Assembly: GCA_038496445.1 (NCBI GenBank)
Contig: JALMLS010000253.1
Coordinates: 1-64,000, forward strand
DNA length: 64,000 nt
Direction: 5' to 3'
Source of the DNA: Trichosphaerium sp. ATCC 40318
Taxonomy: Eukaryota; Discosea; Flabellinia; Trichosidae
The stretch's first letter is position 1; the number at the start of each line of letters is the position of its first letter. The translations under genes and the position numbers were made by a program. The notes beneath the pieces were generated by a model. The model saw only the letters and a list, made by a program, of their open reading frames with translations. It was not told the origin of the DNA and made no database searches. Below, piece after piece: positions 23,601 to 36,081 of this stretch.

Positions 23601-26378
23601 GAGGCAGAGAAACAAAAAAACAATAGGTTTGTTTTACATTGCTTTTTTATTTTCTAAGTGTTGTTTAAGAGCGTAGTGTCAAGATAAAGGGATCAAGCCG
23701 TGGGCGTTTTAGTTTTCAATACAAAGCAACAATTGGAGCTGATTTTCAAACTGCTCAAGCTACTTTGGCTCATGGCAAAAAAGCACTTTTCCAATACTGG
23801 GACACAGTCAGTCACGTGTATATAGATTCTTTTTCTCTTACTTTTTCGGGTAGGCTGGTCAAGAACGGTTTCACAGCTTGGGCCGTGTTTACTACAGAGG
23901 AGCCTCATCGGTACAAGTAAAAGGTGTTTACACACGTTGACTTATTTATTCTACAAGGTGTTCTTTGTGTATGATGTGACCTTACCTGAGACTCTTAAAA
24001 ATATTGAAAACTGGAATGACGAGTTTACAATACAAACAGCCGATAGCACTGAGACTGTAGTTAAAATATTGCTTGGCAACAAGGTATGTGCTTCAGCTGA
24101 TAAGTGGTTGATATTGATCATTGCTTTGTTTTATGTAGATTGACCTGGTGAAGAAGATGGCTGTAACCAAAGCTCAAGGAGATAAAGTAGCAAAAAAACT
24201 GGATATGCTACATTTTCGTGTTTCTGCCAAAACACGTGATGGTTTAGAAGAGGCTGTTGCAACATACTTCGAAGGTCTGTATTAAATTTAATTGCTTTTG
24301 GTTGATTTTATTGAGTGTAGAGTCATACATGGCACTTTATAGAGATGGTTCTACAAGCGGAGATGCTTATTTCAAAAGTAGTGTTGTGTTATTTTGTCTG
24401 ATCTTATTTACTTTTACTCTAGCACTCTTTCTTGGTGATAGTGGTGTTGGAAAGGTATCTTTTCTGTTTTAATCAGAACTAAATATTATTGTAGACATCA
24501 TTGACAAAGCAAATATCATACAGCTACAACGCTGACCTTTCAGAACTTTCAAAACAGTTTCCTCTTTCTGAGACAAAAAAGAAGATTCCAATACAAAACA
24601 AAAAACAACCACAAGCGTCTAAGTGTACCAACGCTTGCTTACTCTTCCTACAGTTTTTCACAGCAATATTGATCATGTTGTCATTGATTGTTATTGCTTG
24701 GAAATTTTCAATATTGGCGTCAGTGCTGCAATGGATTCTTTACGGATTTGGTTACATTGCTATAGTAGTTGTTGCTATGGTAGTGGTTTCGCACTTGAAG
24801 TACTCCAAACTCATATCTCCTCGACCTACGGAACCCAATATGCCTTCATCATACTCAAGCACATCTATCATCGAAGAGCCAGTGGTAGCAAAGAGTGAAA
24901 GTGGAGACACTAAAACTATTACAGTCAGCACAAATCCAGTTGTGATGGATTCTTTTGAGGGTAATCATGGGGCGTACTGGAAGTGTCTGTTCGAAAAAGT
25001 GGCTGTATTAGATTCCAAAGATGCCAGCACTAATACGTTATTTCCTGAAAGTAATTATTTGAGTAACACCCGGAATGTATGGATTCAAGACACTTGTTTT
25101 TTTTCTTTTGTTCAATTGCTTTGAGACTAATCTATTGCTGTAGGCTTTTGTTTTCATTCAACATACCTCGGAAGAATCCTACAAGCACCGCTCAGCATTT
25201 GTTAAAGTGAATGCGTCTGTAAGAAAGGTGTACTTATCATCGTCGCCTCTTATTTATGTACACACAAAGGTATGTTTGTAGAACCCTTTATTAGACTCAT
25301 CATTGTGAATAGTTCAAAACCAGAGAACAAGTGATGAGGGCGTACCAATTGCAGCATTCAAGGAGTAGTTTTGATCCAAGGTTTATTGTTGACTTTGCAT
25401 TGTTGCTATTTGAACAAAACTTGAAGAAAGAAGCCATACGCGTTATGAGTACACTATTAGACTTTAGTCTCGATAAACCGCAGTATCTAAGGTACTAGAT
25501 CATTCATCAAACAAAAAAGAAATTACAATTAAATCACGTGATAGGCTGTTCGCTTTTTTTCTTGAAGAGTTTGGGGATAATACGGAGGCATTACATGTTT
25601 ATAAAAGGCTTCAAGAAATGCGCCCAGAAGAGCCACAATCACATAGGGATGTTGCAAATACACAAGCGCTTTTAGGTTTATATAACGAAGCGTTCGAGAA
25701 CTACAAAACTGTTTTACAAAAGAAATGGGATGAAAGGTTCAAGTATGTTACCTTTTTTTTTTCTTTTGCTTCCCATTCTTACTGTTTTTTTCAAGCCAAG
25801 TGGAGACGGTGTGTTTCATGGATATGTGTGGTGTAGCATCAGAGCGTCTTAGCAGTACCTTGTGTGAAGATAATATTGGGGTGGTTGATCTTATTAGAGA
25901 TCCACTTTGCGTGGATATCCGTGTAGTATGTACCTGGGACACAAGTGAAGATATTGACCTGTATATTGTTGAGGTAACCACCGTACGTTTTATTGTTGCT
26001 CACAGTTATACCTAGCCAGATAACACAGCGTGCTACTCTCTTTGTAATACGACAAGAAATGGCGGATTAATGTCACGTGATTTTTCTCAAGGCTATGGGC
26101 CAGTTGAGTATTTGGTACAATTCTTCTTTCTAAAAACTACAATAAATAAATAAGCTAACAAAATATGTAAGGTTCGAGATGCCTTACCTGGTACATATCA
26201 AGTTTGTGTTAGATTATTCTCTCCAACAACGCAAATACCAACAGGAGCAGTTACCGTTAAGATAGCAATATATACACATTTCGGAAGGCAATATGAGAAG
26301 AGACATATTGCTGTTACACGCATTGAGCCTCATCAGCATAAACAACTTGTATCCGTTGCAAACATTCAATTTGAGTAA
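20616..26378 (+). CDS. VIT-vWA-permuted Rab GTPase-2xTM-TPR-DUF2135 protein
   Basis: One gene of about 30 exons and roughly 1,500 residues, reconstructed in frame throughout. VIT domain about 1-165 (AAEFIFPLSEG, VTYSAEL). vWA about 250-420 with intact MIDAS: YWDISYS, GGTN, FTDG. C-terminal VIT/vWA helices to about 600 (TSLIVLEKLEQY, KSLWQIRKEWW). A charged linker follows to about 790. Rab-type G-boxes about 790-985 come in permuted order: YKATIGADF, WDTAGQERF, NKID, SAK, then GDSGVGKTSL. Two transmembrane helices lie at about 1015-1070. A TPR-like region (RPEEPQSHRD, KKWDERF) and DUF2135 (TWDTSEDIDLYIVE, RDFSQGYGP) run to the TAA at 26376. The outer architecture is that of bacterial VIT/vWA proteins. 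One intron (20836-20892) appears to be GC-AG. Confidence 0.8.
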
Positions 26379-26581
26379 AATAAAAGTGCACTTGTCGTGA
26401 ATAACACCAAACCATGTACCGTTAAAAAAAAAAAGAAATAAAAAGAAGAAAAGTATCATCTGTGCAAATTTCTCTTTTATTATTAATATTTAAGTTCTAC
26501 CTCATTGCACTATAAGTATCGACTCTTCTTCATCTACAGAACAAACGTAAGTTAAAGCTACACAATAACATCAAACTATGA

Positions 26582-29500
26582 TTATAAATTACCATCACGC
26601 AGGTTTGGTGTGCTAAGAGACCCAGTAGATGTTACATCATCATCGCTGTTAACACCGTCTTCTTCTGGTAGAGAGTACTGGTGAGAGAGTAGTGAACGCT
26701 TCTTATCACTTCCTGCAGTAGTTCGCTTTAATGCATGTGAATCATCACTCTTTCCATAACGACCCATCTCTTGAAGAATATACCAACTCTTTGGATGAAG
26801 CTGTCTGTTCAAGCTGAAAGAAAAAAAAAGTAAGAGACAGCATCTTTTATACGCTCTATAAAATTGTGTATGTGTAACGTACTATTTAAACATAAGATCA
26901 GGATTTAGGCATAGTACAAGACCAAGTACACATGTCAAATACAAGCTTGGAATCTGGAACAGCGTATCTTCATAATAAGTTAATAAAACAATATTGAAAA
27001 GAAAAACGTTAGGTCATACCTGATACTTTAAACATCCTTGGAACGTAGAGAGGGAACTGACTCTCAAGTAGGATAAACGCAACGTAAAATACAATACTTC
27101 CCCAGTATGCAATATGATTCAAGATTGTCATGTGGCTAGAGTTCAAGTACATAAGCAACAATCCAAAAAAAGAAGAAAAGAAAAAAAATCAATATACCTT
27201 GTCTCGAAAAAGATCTTAATGGTGACAACCAAAATACCAAATGTCATAATAAAAGCACCATATACATTCAATCCCATCGGATGTCCTGATTGAAGAAGTG
27301 TAGTATTTTGGAATAGAAGCGTAGGAATGCCGAAAATTACTATCAAAAAAATTAGCACATAACACCTTTTTTGAATCAGTACCTATGGAGTGCCATAGCG
27401 CATACACCAACCATGTAAGTAGACTTGTCCATTTCAAATGTTTATGGTATTTGTATACTGGAGGATTCTAAACCAAGAGTTAACTAATGAGAACAACATA
27501 GACTTGTTTTTTGTTTGGCTTTTGAAAAAATTCTGTTGTTAAAGTGTTATTACCTTGATGATTATGTGCTCTAGTAGATCCTTCTCGAACATGCCTAGTA
27601 CAAATACAGGGACAAACGTGAATAGAATATTGTAGAAACTCATAACCCAATCATCGTATAAAGTCTAAATTAAAGAGTCAACAATCATTAAAAACCAAAG
27701 GTGCATTTAATTACCGTTGCGGAGTATCCACTAAAGAAACTGAACCAGAACTGCGCCAAAAATACAGCTGCGTTCTTGTAGAACGAGTAGTAAATAACTT
27801 TGGTATTACGCAATAGAGAGTAACGACCATGTACAGTTAATAATCTTACAAGATGACTTTAAAACATGTCAAGGAAAAAAACATAGAAAAAAGGAAGAAA
27901 ACAATAGAGTAGGATACGCGAACTGTGCGATAGAGAAATCACTAGCTCTTGCCGCTTGTGAACCTTCGCGACCTTGTATACCAATACCGAGATCAGCAGC
28001 CTATGGGATATATCAGATGACGAAAGGTAGTGAAGGAGAGCAAATACCTGAATCATAGGTACATCGTTACCTCCATCACCAATTGACAGTGTTACTTTAT
28101 GGCATTCATCTTTTACCAAACGTACAACCTCCGCCTAGTAATAACGTTAATTTCCCTTGGGTAAAGCGTCAAAGGTACCTTTTGTAGCGGTGTAACACGA
28201 TTACACAATACAGAAACACATTTTGTAGCAAGCTTTAAAAACTCCTCACGATGATCGGACAGAATGAAACGTAAAGTGTTTCCGTCTACGACCAGTGCGA
28301 GTTGGTCATCATAAGCGGATGCACCCTCGTATAGAGAGTCATCATCAGCAACATCAAACTGAAGGCAGTTATATCAAGACATTCATAGATGAGTTCAAAC
28401 TAATAAAACTGAGCATACCTTTCTCTTAGTGTTAATATCATGCAACAATCTATAACACTCTTCAGATGATTTTGCGTTAACTTTGATGAGCTTCATATCT
28501 TTTGTTATGAGGTTAGATGAGTAACCAATATTAATAGCAGTTGCTTGTTTATCACCAGTAATAACCCATACTTTAATACCTAAAAACACCTCATTAGCCT
28601 CTTCATACTTGAACAACAAAAGAACTATTGAGGAAAAAAAAAACTGTACCAGCGTGTCTCAAATCTGCAATTGCTTGTGGTACACCATCTTGGAGGCGAT
28701 CTTCGATTGCTGTAGCACCAAGTAATACAATGTTTTTTTCCATCTTATCACAGACATCTTCAACCTAGTACATTTATAAATTAAAGGAATGTATTAAGGT
28801 AAAGGCATACAGCTTTATCACGATCTTCAAGAACGTTATTAGCTTCATTGTATTTCTTCCAAAAAGCTTTCCACTCGTCTTCAGTTAGATCTTTGTAACC
28901 AACAAGAAGAGTCCTAAGACCTTTTCGAAAAGAGTTAATCGAATTGTTTAGGAAAAAGAGTTGAGTACTAAAGTACTCATAAATAAATACCTCTAGTAGA
29001 AAAGTAATCCAAATCTCTATTTGTAGATAGAAGTAAAGATTTATTGTCATCTGTTTTGGCTAGTCTAGATGCAATCATAGAATCAGCTCCCTTAGTATAC
29101 AATTTAATAGCTCCTAGTAGGGATAAAAAGTTAATACAAAAGCAGTCAATGATGGAAAAAAATTACCTGAAGAGTCCCTCACAATGACGGACATACGCCT
29201 TCTCTGAGAGGTAAATTCCATTTCACAGAGTAACTCATACTTTTCTTCCGTTCCAAAAGTATTAACAACAATATTGCCTTGTTTGCGTCCTGTAAAGGTC
29301 AATCCGTTCTGTTTTGCGCCATTACAAAGCGCTTCCTCATCAGGAGAAGGAGCCTTATAAATTAATTCTAAAAAAAACCACAATCAGCCAAACTTTCTTC
29401 TCTTTGAAAGAATCTCGAAGTATTTATCGTACCACCATTCTCATCAGTATCAGGTACTACTGAATGACAAATTGCCATAAGTCTCACGAATTCTTCGACA

Positions 29501-31933
29501 TATTTAGACTGACTATTGTTTTTCTAAAAGTAAGGTAAGCAGATGTTTTTTTTTCTCATTTTTGTGAATAGATGAAATCTTTACCTTAATCTCTTGTCCT
29601 AGTATTCCGTCTCCATTCGTGTCATCATAAATCTCTCCACGAACAGAAGCTTGTACAAATCTCATCTCATTCTGAGTTAACGTCCCAGTCTTATCACTAA
29701 AGACATAGTCTATGAGAGCCAACTCATCGTTAAGATTTGATGTTTTTGCTACACAAGTTTTTCCATCGTATTTAAACTTATCATCCCACTGGATAAACGC
29801 TGCCTACGCCGTTCATAAGCCATAAAAAATACCGCAATACTAGTTAGTAATAACGTACTTGCGCAAACCGAACCATTTCCAAGGTGACAACAAGTGACAG
29901 AGGAATAAAGTAACTGAGGAGAGCGAAGTATGATAAGAAAATTTTTATGCCTTCAGTCAACAGACTGCCTCTCAAATCAAAGTGCGTTACAAAAGGACCT
30001 GTCTACACAAGTAGGTTAGTATGAATCACTCACGTAAAAAACCCTCCAAGAGGGACTAGTTCGTACCTCATGATACAAGAACATGCCTGTCAAAAATACG
30101 CAAAGACACATTTTGAATGCGAAAATAATCAAAACATATTTGTTTAGTTTTTTATCGAGTTGTGAGAACTTTGAAGGTGGTTGCTTTTGATTAAGTCCAA
30201 CTTTAGTTTCTGGACCAGCATATAACTATAGGGACAACAGCATTAGAAAAAACAATTTCATAGAAAATTTATTGTGTACCGAAACGCCAACAGCCCACTT
30301 TGTGTTTCTCAACACTGAACTCTAAAAAAAACAACGTTGAGCACGTGAAGTTCCAAATGAAAAGAAAAATCGCTTCATGAGCCTTGAATTGTACCATCAA
30401 TAGCAAACCTTTTTGATCAAGAGAAATAGGATCATCAGTACCATTAACACTCAAAGAACCTTTTAAAATAGAGTAAGTAAAGGCTGTGTTGTAAGAAAAA
30501 GTTGGTTTTTCTGTAGTTACCTTTAAAAGAGTACAATTGTTGATTTGGTGTTTCAGCGTCGACTTCGCCTCTAATTTTTGACAGTTCTTTCAATTCCATT
30601 TCAGCTACGATAACATTAAGACTCTGTTTCGGGTAAGCGATCACAGTACCTGTATGCTTAGGTGGTCGGCGTTGCTTCAAGTTTGTTTCTCTGTTAGAAA
30701 AAAAATAAATGAGCTAATCCCAATAGTTTTGCGTATTTAGATCTTACCCATCAAGCTGTGCCGTCTCAATAAAGGCCACACCATCTTCATTATCACTAGC
30801 AAGTAGGTAGCAATCTATGGGTACCCTCTCGTTGTTTTGTAGGTAAACAAGATCACCAACTTGGATTTGCATACTCTTTGTAAGAATGAGATCTCTACAG
30901 AGAAGAAAAAAGTTAGAGTTTTGACAGACTTTCCAAAAAAGGTCCATATTTATCCCTTTTCATACCCTGTGTTTGGTTCTACAACTGTAAACTTCTCACT
31001 ATTGACTTTAATATCTGCTCGTAAACGTAACTAATAAAAATAAGCGGTTACAAAGGAGAACTGAAACGAATATACCAATTTTTTTTTTCAATTTTTCAAA
31101 AAAGTCAAAAAAGAGCCGTACAATATCTTCATAAGCCTCTCTTATCGCTGCCATACCAACAATAAATACAAGACCGCTCATACTAAGTACATTATAAGTT
31201 TGTAGAATAGATAGCAACCGGAGGTTTTTTCTTTCTTTTTTTGTTTCAAAATGTTCCGTTCAGTGTACCTAGTGAGTGGATTGAACGGAGATACGCCAGG
31301 AATCCATGATATGATGCAGATCAATAGGAAATAAATACTTGTTGCTTTACGAAATTGTTCATACAAAATTCGGGGTATGTACGTGAACAGTGTGTACCTA
31401 CGACGTTGTTAATGCAACAGTTCCCAAGAATTTGAGCATCTTTCTGAACTGAGCGTTTTTGTTTTGTTGAACAATAGTGTCATGTTCTTGTGTTGATGTT
31501 AATCATACGTACTTTGTAGTGTATAGAGCATTATCAGGAAAATCAGCAATTTTATTCGCTTCCGGGTCGTTTAGTGTTATTGTAGGGTAAAAGTCTCGGC
31601 CGCCTTCCTGTAGTTTTTTTGGTAGCGTTGTGCGAAGCCTAGTAAGATTTTAGAGAAAGTATCTTTTTTTAATTCTCCAAGTCGCTCAAATTGAGCCATG
31701 AACGGCGAATTTGAACCCTGAGCAATGTACCTGAACGGCTCACGAACATATGGTTGTTCCAACGGAGCGAGAAAACCTTTCTTCCTTCGTTTTATCGTTG
31801 GTGTATCTTCAATAATCGTCCAGTCCTCATGCTCAAAATTGGCGTGGTAATCGCTTTCAGTAAGCGTTTGCCCTCTATTCTTTGCCTCAGCCTCACGGAC
31901 AGTCCGAACGCGTTTAGATTCCGTTCTATTCAT
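26582..31933 (-). CDS. P4-type ATPase (phospholipid flippase)
   Basis: P4-ATPases move aminophospholipids from the outer to the inner leaflet of plasma and Golgi/endosomal membranes. From the ATG at 31933 the minus-strand exons give the family's blocks in order: [14 protein letters not shown] early; LDGETNLK (actuator-domain dephosphorylation loop, split by an intron near 30690-30750); [11 protein letters not shown] at about 29700 with the phosphorylated aspartate; [10 protein letters not shown] in the N domain; [15 protein letters not shown] at about 28550; [11 protein letters not shown] at about 28080 in the P domain; and the multi-pass C-terminal region (27140-27780). The stop is at 26582. 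More than 20 short introns. The N-terminal tail (about 110 residues) is basic and long. No defect seen. Confidence 0.93.
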
Positions 31934-32552
31934 GGTTCATAATAGAAGCGGGTACGCAAAAAACAAAAGTAACGGTGGGAAAATTGGGTCAAAAAACTTA
32001 AAACTAGGGTTGCCCAAAAAAAGTTTGTATTCAGTTGCATTTTTTTTTCCTAATACTACGTGGTGTAGTTGTGCATTCTCTCATGTTTTTCGGAGTACGT
32101 GAACGCCTAGATAGTTAGGAAGATATTTTTGTGTACACCAGTCTTGATTTGTTGTAAATCACGTGACGAAATACTAGGTTGATAAAGGACACCATAATTC
32201 GCCTCATGCTAACCATAAGCATCCACACCGAGTGCAAAAGATGGTATAAATAAGTTCAAAGAGTTTGCCAACCGCAAAAGGCAATCACGTGTTTTTTTAA
32301 GTGTACAGTACAACTTGCGTAATAGCAACATTAAATAGATCATGTTAATGAAGTAGGCTTCCACATAGCTACATAGTAGTACTCATATCTCCACTATGTA
32401 TCTTGGTGAGATTCACAACAAGTAAAGATCAAACAGTTGTACAGTGCAACACTTTAAACGTGATTTTTTGGGTTGTAACAAAATAAACTGAGCAGATTTT
32501 CTTTGACTATATTTTTTTGCGTTGTCCACTTCAATAACCCATAACAGTAGCC
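31934..32552. promoter_or_regulatory. Intergenic region between divergent genes
   Basis: This 619-bp AT-rich region separates the starts of the flippase (minus) and the CH-domain gene (plus). It contains at least two CACGTG sites (about 32160 and 32287) and a TATAAATA-like run near 32243. No coding exon found; a shared promoter is inferred. Confidence 0.35.
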
Positions 32553-35500
32553 ATGTCGGTTGGCGAGAGGAAATTGAAAGCGAAACAGGCTAAGGTTTTT
32601 ATCGAAGACACTTTGCGCACTGAGATAAAAGGACCGCTTTTAGAGGCTCTTAAAAACGGTGTATTATTGTGCCAACTCCTGAATACGCTCGTACCTGGAT
32701 GTGTCAAGGCCTCTGGAGACTTAGAGCCTGTTGGGTGGATGGTATAAGCCAATATAAGCTTCGAATTTGTTTTGTTCTTTTATTTTTTTTTGGCTTGCGA
32801 GTACGATCACGTGGGCATAACAATGTTATTTTGTAGGCCTTGGATAATATAACTCAATTCTGCGATACGTGTAAAAGTGCTCTTGAGATACCCGAGGGTA
32901 AAGTACGTGGTATAAACGGTAGCGTTGATTAGATAAAAAATTTATGGCTTTCAAGAGAAAAAAAAAAGCTCACGGTTATTTTATTAATTTAGTTGTACTG
33001 ACCTGTTATCCCTTTTTTAGATATTCGCACCACGTGATTTATTCGATGGAACTAATCCACAAAACGTACGACATATTTTAGCATTTTTAAAAAGTTGACC
33101 AGTATGGTGAATTGGAAACCAAAAAAGTTGTTCATTGTAGACAATGGTTTTACGTTTACCAATTGTTTTTTTCATTGTTGTTTTGTTAATTACGTAATTT
33201 TTTCAATTTGGGTTTACACCTTTAATTAATTAAAACACATAGGTAATTCTTACGCTCCTTACAATACGCGACAAATACTCAAAAGACCAAAAAGGTGCGT
33301 GTTAACGAAGTAAAATAAGTTTTCAGAAAAAAACGGAGTTGTCTTTTTCTCATGTAAGTAACCTTACTTTGAATAAAGGAGAAGGTGAAAAAGAATCAAG
33401 GTCTTCAGGAAAAAAGAAAAAGAAGAGTTCCGTTTCTGGCGCTAAAAGCGAAGAGAAGTCACCAAAGAAAGCTAATAAAGCACCTACCAGCGATCAATAT
33501 AGAATGGGACCTGTCAAGGTGTTGCCGGATGAACCTTCTTTGGATAGTGACGGCACGTGAATTTTTCAAAAATCACGTGAACCAAAAAAAAAAAAAGGAC
33601 AGTCTCCAAGTGGGTAAGATATCTAATATTACTTAGATCTAGACGACAAGAAGAATACGGATTACCAGGACTTGCCTGGCAGTACGCTACATTCCGCGAG
33701 TTATTCTTTGGTTGTAATATTGCTCTAGCGAACGGTAATGGTAAAAGTAAACCGAGTGCGCGTGCAATGACCTCCAGTGAGGTGAGTGCGTTATTACCTA
33801 TTTTAATTGATGTAAGTTATTGTTGTGTATGGAAGTCTAATTTGTTTCAAAGGAATTGGGAGAAGATAATTCTGTTGAAAAGTATGTGGGCTCTACAAAA
33901 GATTTCCAATTTTTTGGGAACCACAGGCCAAGCTGACTGTTTTTTAAGAGCAGGAAAGATCACTGTCACTCCATCGCCTAAGGATAGGCACTCGAAGGGA
34001 AAGAAAAAGAGAACAAAAGACAAAGTGAAAAAGGTAAAGCAGTTTTTTTCTTTACTTTGTGCAGTTTTTGTTAATGAAATGTCTTAGCTCAAAGAAGACG
34101 ATGTAGTAGGCATAAGTTCTGAAGGTAATACAAAATATATGATATACATATTCTTACGCTCTATGAAGACAGTATTGAGATAACATCAATGACCACAAGA
34201 AAAAAAGGGTCGGTTTTTACACGTCATTAAATTTTAACATCTTTCCAGCAAAAAAAAGAGTGACCCAATAATAGACGACGTAGACGAGTAATGCCACACT
34301 CTATTGTATTTTTTACTAATGAAAAATCATAGTGAGCTTCGTGACATCATTGCAGCATTTGAAGAAGACGATGAGGAACAAGAAGTACCCAAAAAGGTTT
34401 GTCCGTTTTTGATCCAAATATTTCTTTACTAACCCAAGTTTAAGCCATCTCAACCAGCCATCGAAGTAAAGAAGAGTGCCAAACCTTTCAAGAGTGAACC
34501 AGAAGGTTCTATTTGTTTTAATTAATTCGAATTCGGTCTAAGATAATTTATATAGGCGAGAAAAAGACTGCAAAGGCAAGAAGCAGTAAGCACACGTTCA
34601 ATAGTGCCAATTCCTTACCACACTTAAATTTTGGCCCTCCAACTCTACCTGGAGATAAAAAGAGGGGTGGTGCATCGTTTTCGTCAGATAACTCAGGTAA
34701 GTAGCGATGGATGCAACGTTATTTTTTATCTCATTTATTTCTTCCTCTTTGCTTTGAAAATTTTTAAATTTGATAATTCGAAGTGTTTACGCTACTAGGA
34801 ACTACATCCGGCCCAACTGTTGGTGGTGGCTATCGTGCATCTAAAGGTCCTAGAGGTAATCTATTCTTAGTAGTTTAAAGCTTATGTTTGCCTTGAAGGA
34901 CCTCGTCGCTCTAAGATTGTTCTAACAAAACAAACAAATGCTGATGATCTTCAAATATGGCTTGCTGATCTAGGATTTGCTGCATACTCGGAAAAGGTAC
35001 CTAGTCCTGATCTTACGCTATCGTTTATTTTAATAATATCCTAGTTTGCCATGTACAGTGGAAAGGAGTTTTTACTTCTTGCAAGTACGATAAGGCTTAA
35101 ATAAATACTGCTTCAATTGGTTTTTCTTTAACATCTCCTCTAGAAAGCAATGTGTTGTACAAAGTTGTCAAACCAGAACATGCCTTCTTAATGCGTGTAC
35201 GTGATCGTTATGTATTTGTTTTTGCAACAAGCTAATCAAATGTAAAGTTATTTGTTAAAGAAGCACTCAGGTCTCAAAAAAGGTACTTTGAAAAAACAAA
35301 CTAATTGTTATATAACTTTTGTTTTACAGCGAAAACGTTGAAAAGAAAAAATCTGGTGATAAACCCCGTACTGAGATACGTGGAAAAGCTAGATCCGCTA
35401 CAATACATGGACGCATAAGAACCCACGAGAGACAACGAAGTGTAGATCCAAGAAGATCTTCAGGCACGTTTAAAAACTGACCAAAAGGAAAACCGATTTT

Positions 35501-35768
35501 TGCGTGTTGTTGCACTTATGCCTTTACTATCACGTGTTATTAACTACGAATGCTTATTTTCTATTATCTAGGATCGCGTAAGGGGCAATCAAGAGTTAAA
35601 CAAAGTACTCGTGGTGATAAACCACCAGAGCTTCACATTCCTTCAAAGTATAAGGCCTATGTAGATGCTAAGTTGACTCGCTCTAAATCACGTGGTGGTG
35701 GCGGTTCAGTACGTGCCAGAGATGACGATAGGCACCGTCGCAAGAGCTTGCACGATATTCCACTTTAA
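32553..35768 (+). CDS. Calponin-homology and SAM domain protein
   Basis: The N-terminus (MSVGERKLKAKQAKV) runs into a single type-3-like CH domain: LKNGVLLCQLLNTLVPG, then after an intron DNITQFCDTCKSALEIP, then FAPRDLFDGTNPQNVRHIL. A Lys/Ser-rich disordered middle follows (KKKKKSSVSG at about 33415), with several short exons whose joins at 33640-34100 I could not settle. Near 34930-35220 a SAM-like domain reads LQIWLADLGFAAYSEKF and MYSGKEFLLL. The C-terminus is basic (SRKGQSRVKQS, RRKSLHDIPL) and stops at 35768. CH plus SAM suggests a cytoskeletal or signalling scaffold; exact partner unknown. One gene is assumed, because no intervening start or stop forces a split. Confidence 0.65.
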
Positions 35769-36081
35769 ATGTAGAGACTTTTCTTCGCGCAAAGAAAAAA
35801 GAGAAACAAAACAATATTATCGTTGTAAAATAGTCAACAGTCGCGTTTTTTTGTTCACTAATTGCTTTCAAAAAGTTCAATTTTTCAACAAAGCTCAAGT
35901 CTTGCTGCAGCAAGCTGGCTTTAATAACTCTAACTGAATATCGGTAGTGAACCACTACGCTGTAACACGTTATAAACACTTGTATTTCAGAGAATGGACT
36001 AACCCTAAAAAACACCAGTCAAACTTTTCAACGGAAGTCACGCTTCACTGCATTGTTTGTATTTTTGTTTCAAACCACAGA

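Noticed and set aside
24290-24520. The GDSGVGK exon as the start of an independent Rab gene
   Set aside because: No switch-I, WDTAG, NKxD or SAK exon follows it, only transmembrane and TPR/DUF2135 exons; and the Rab exons upstream lack a P-loop of their own.
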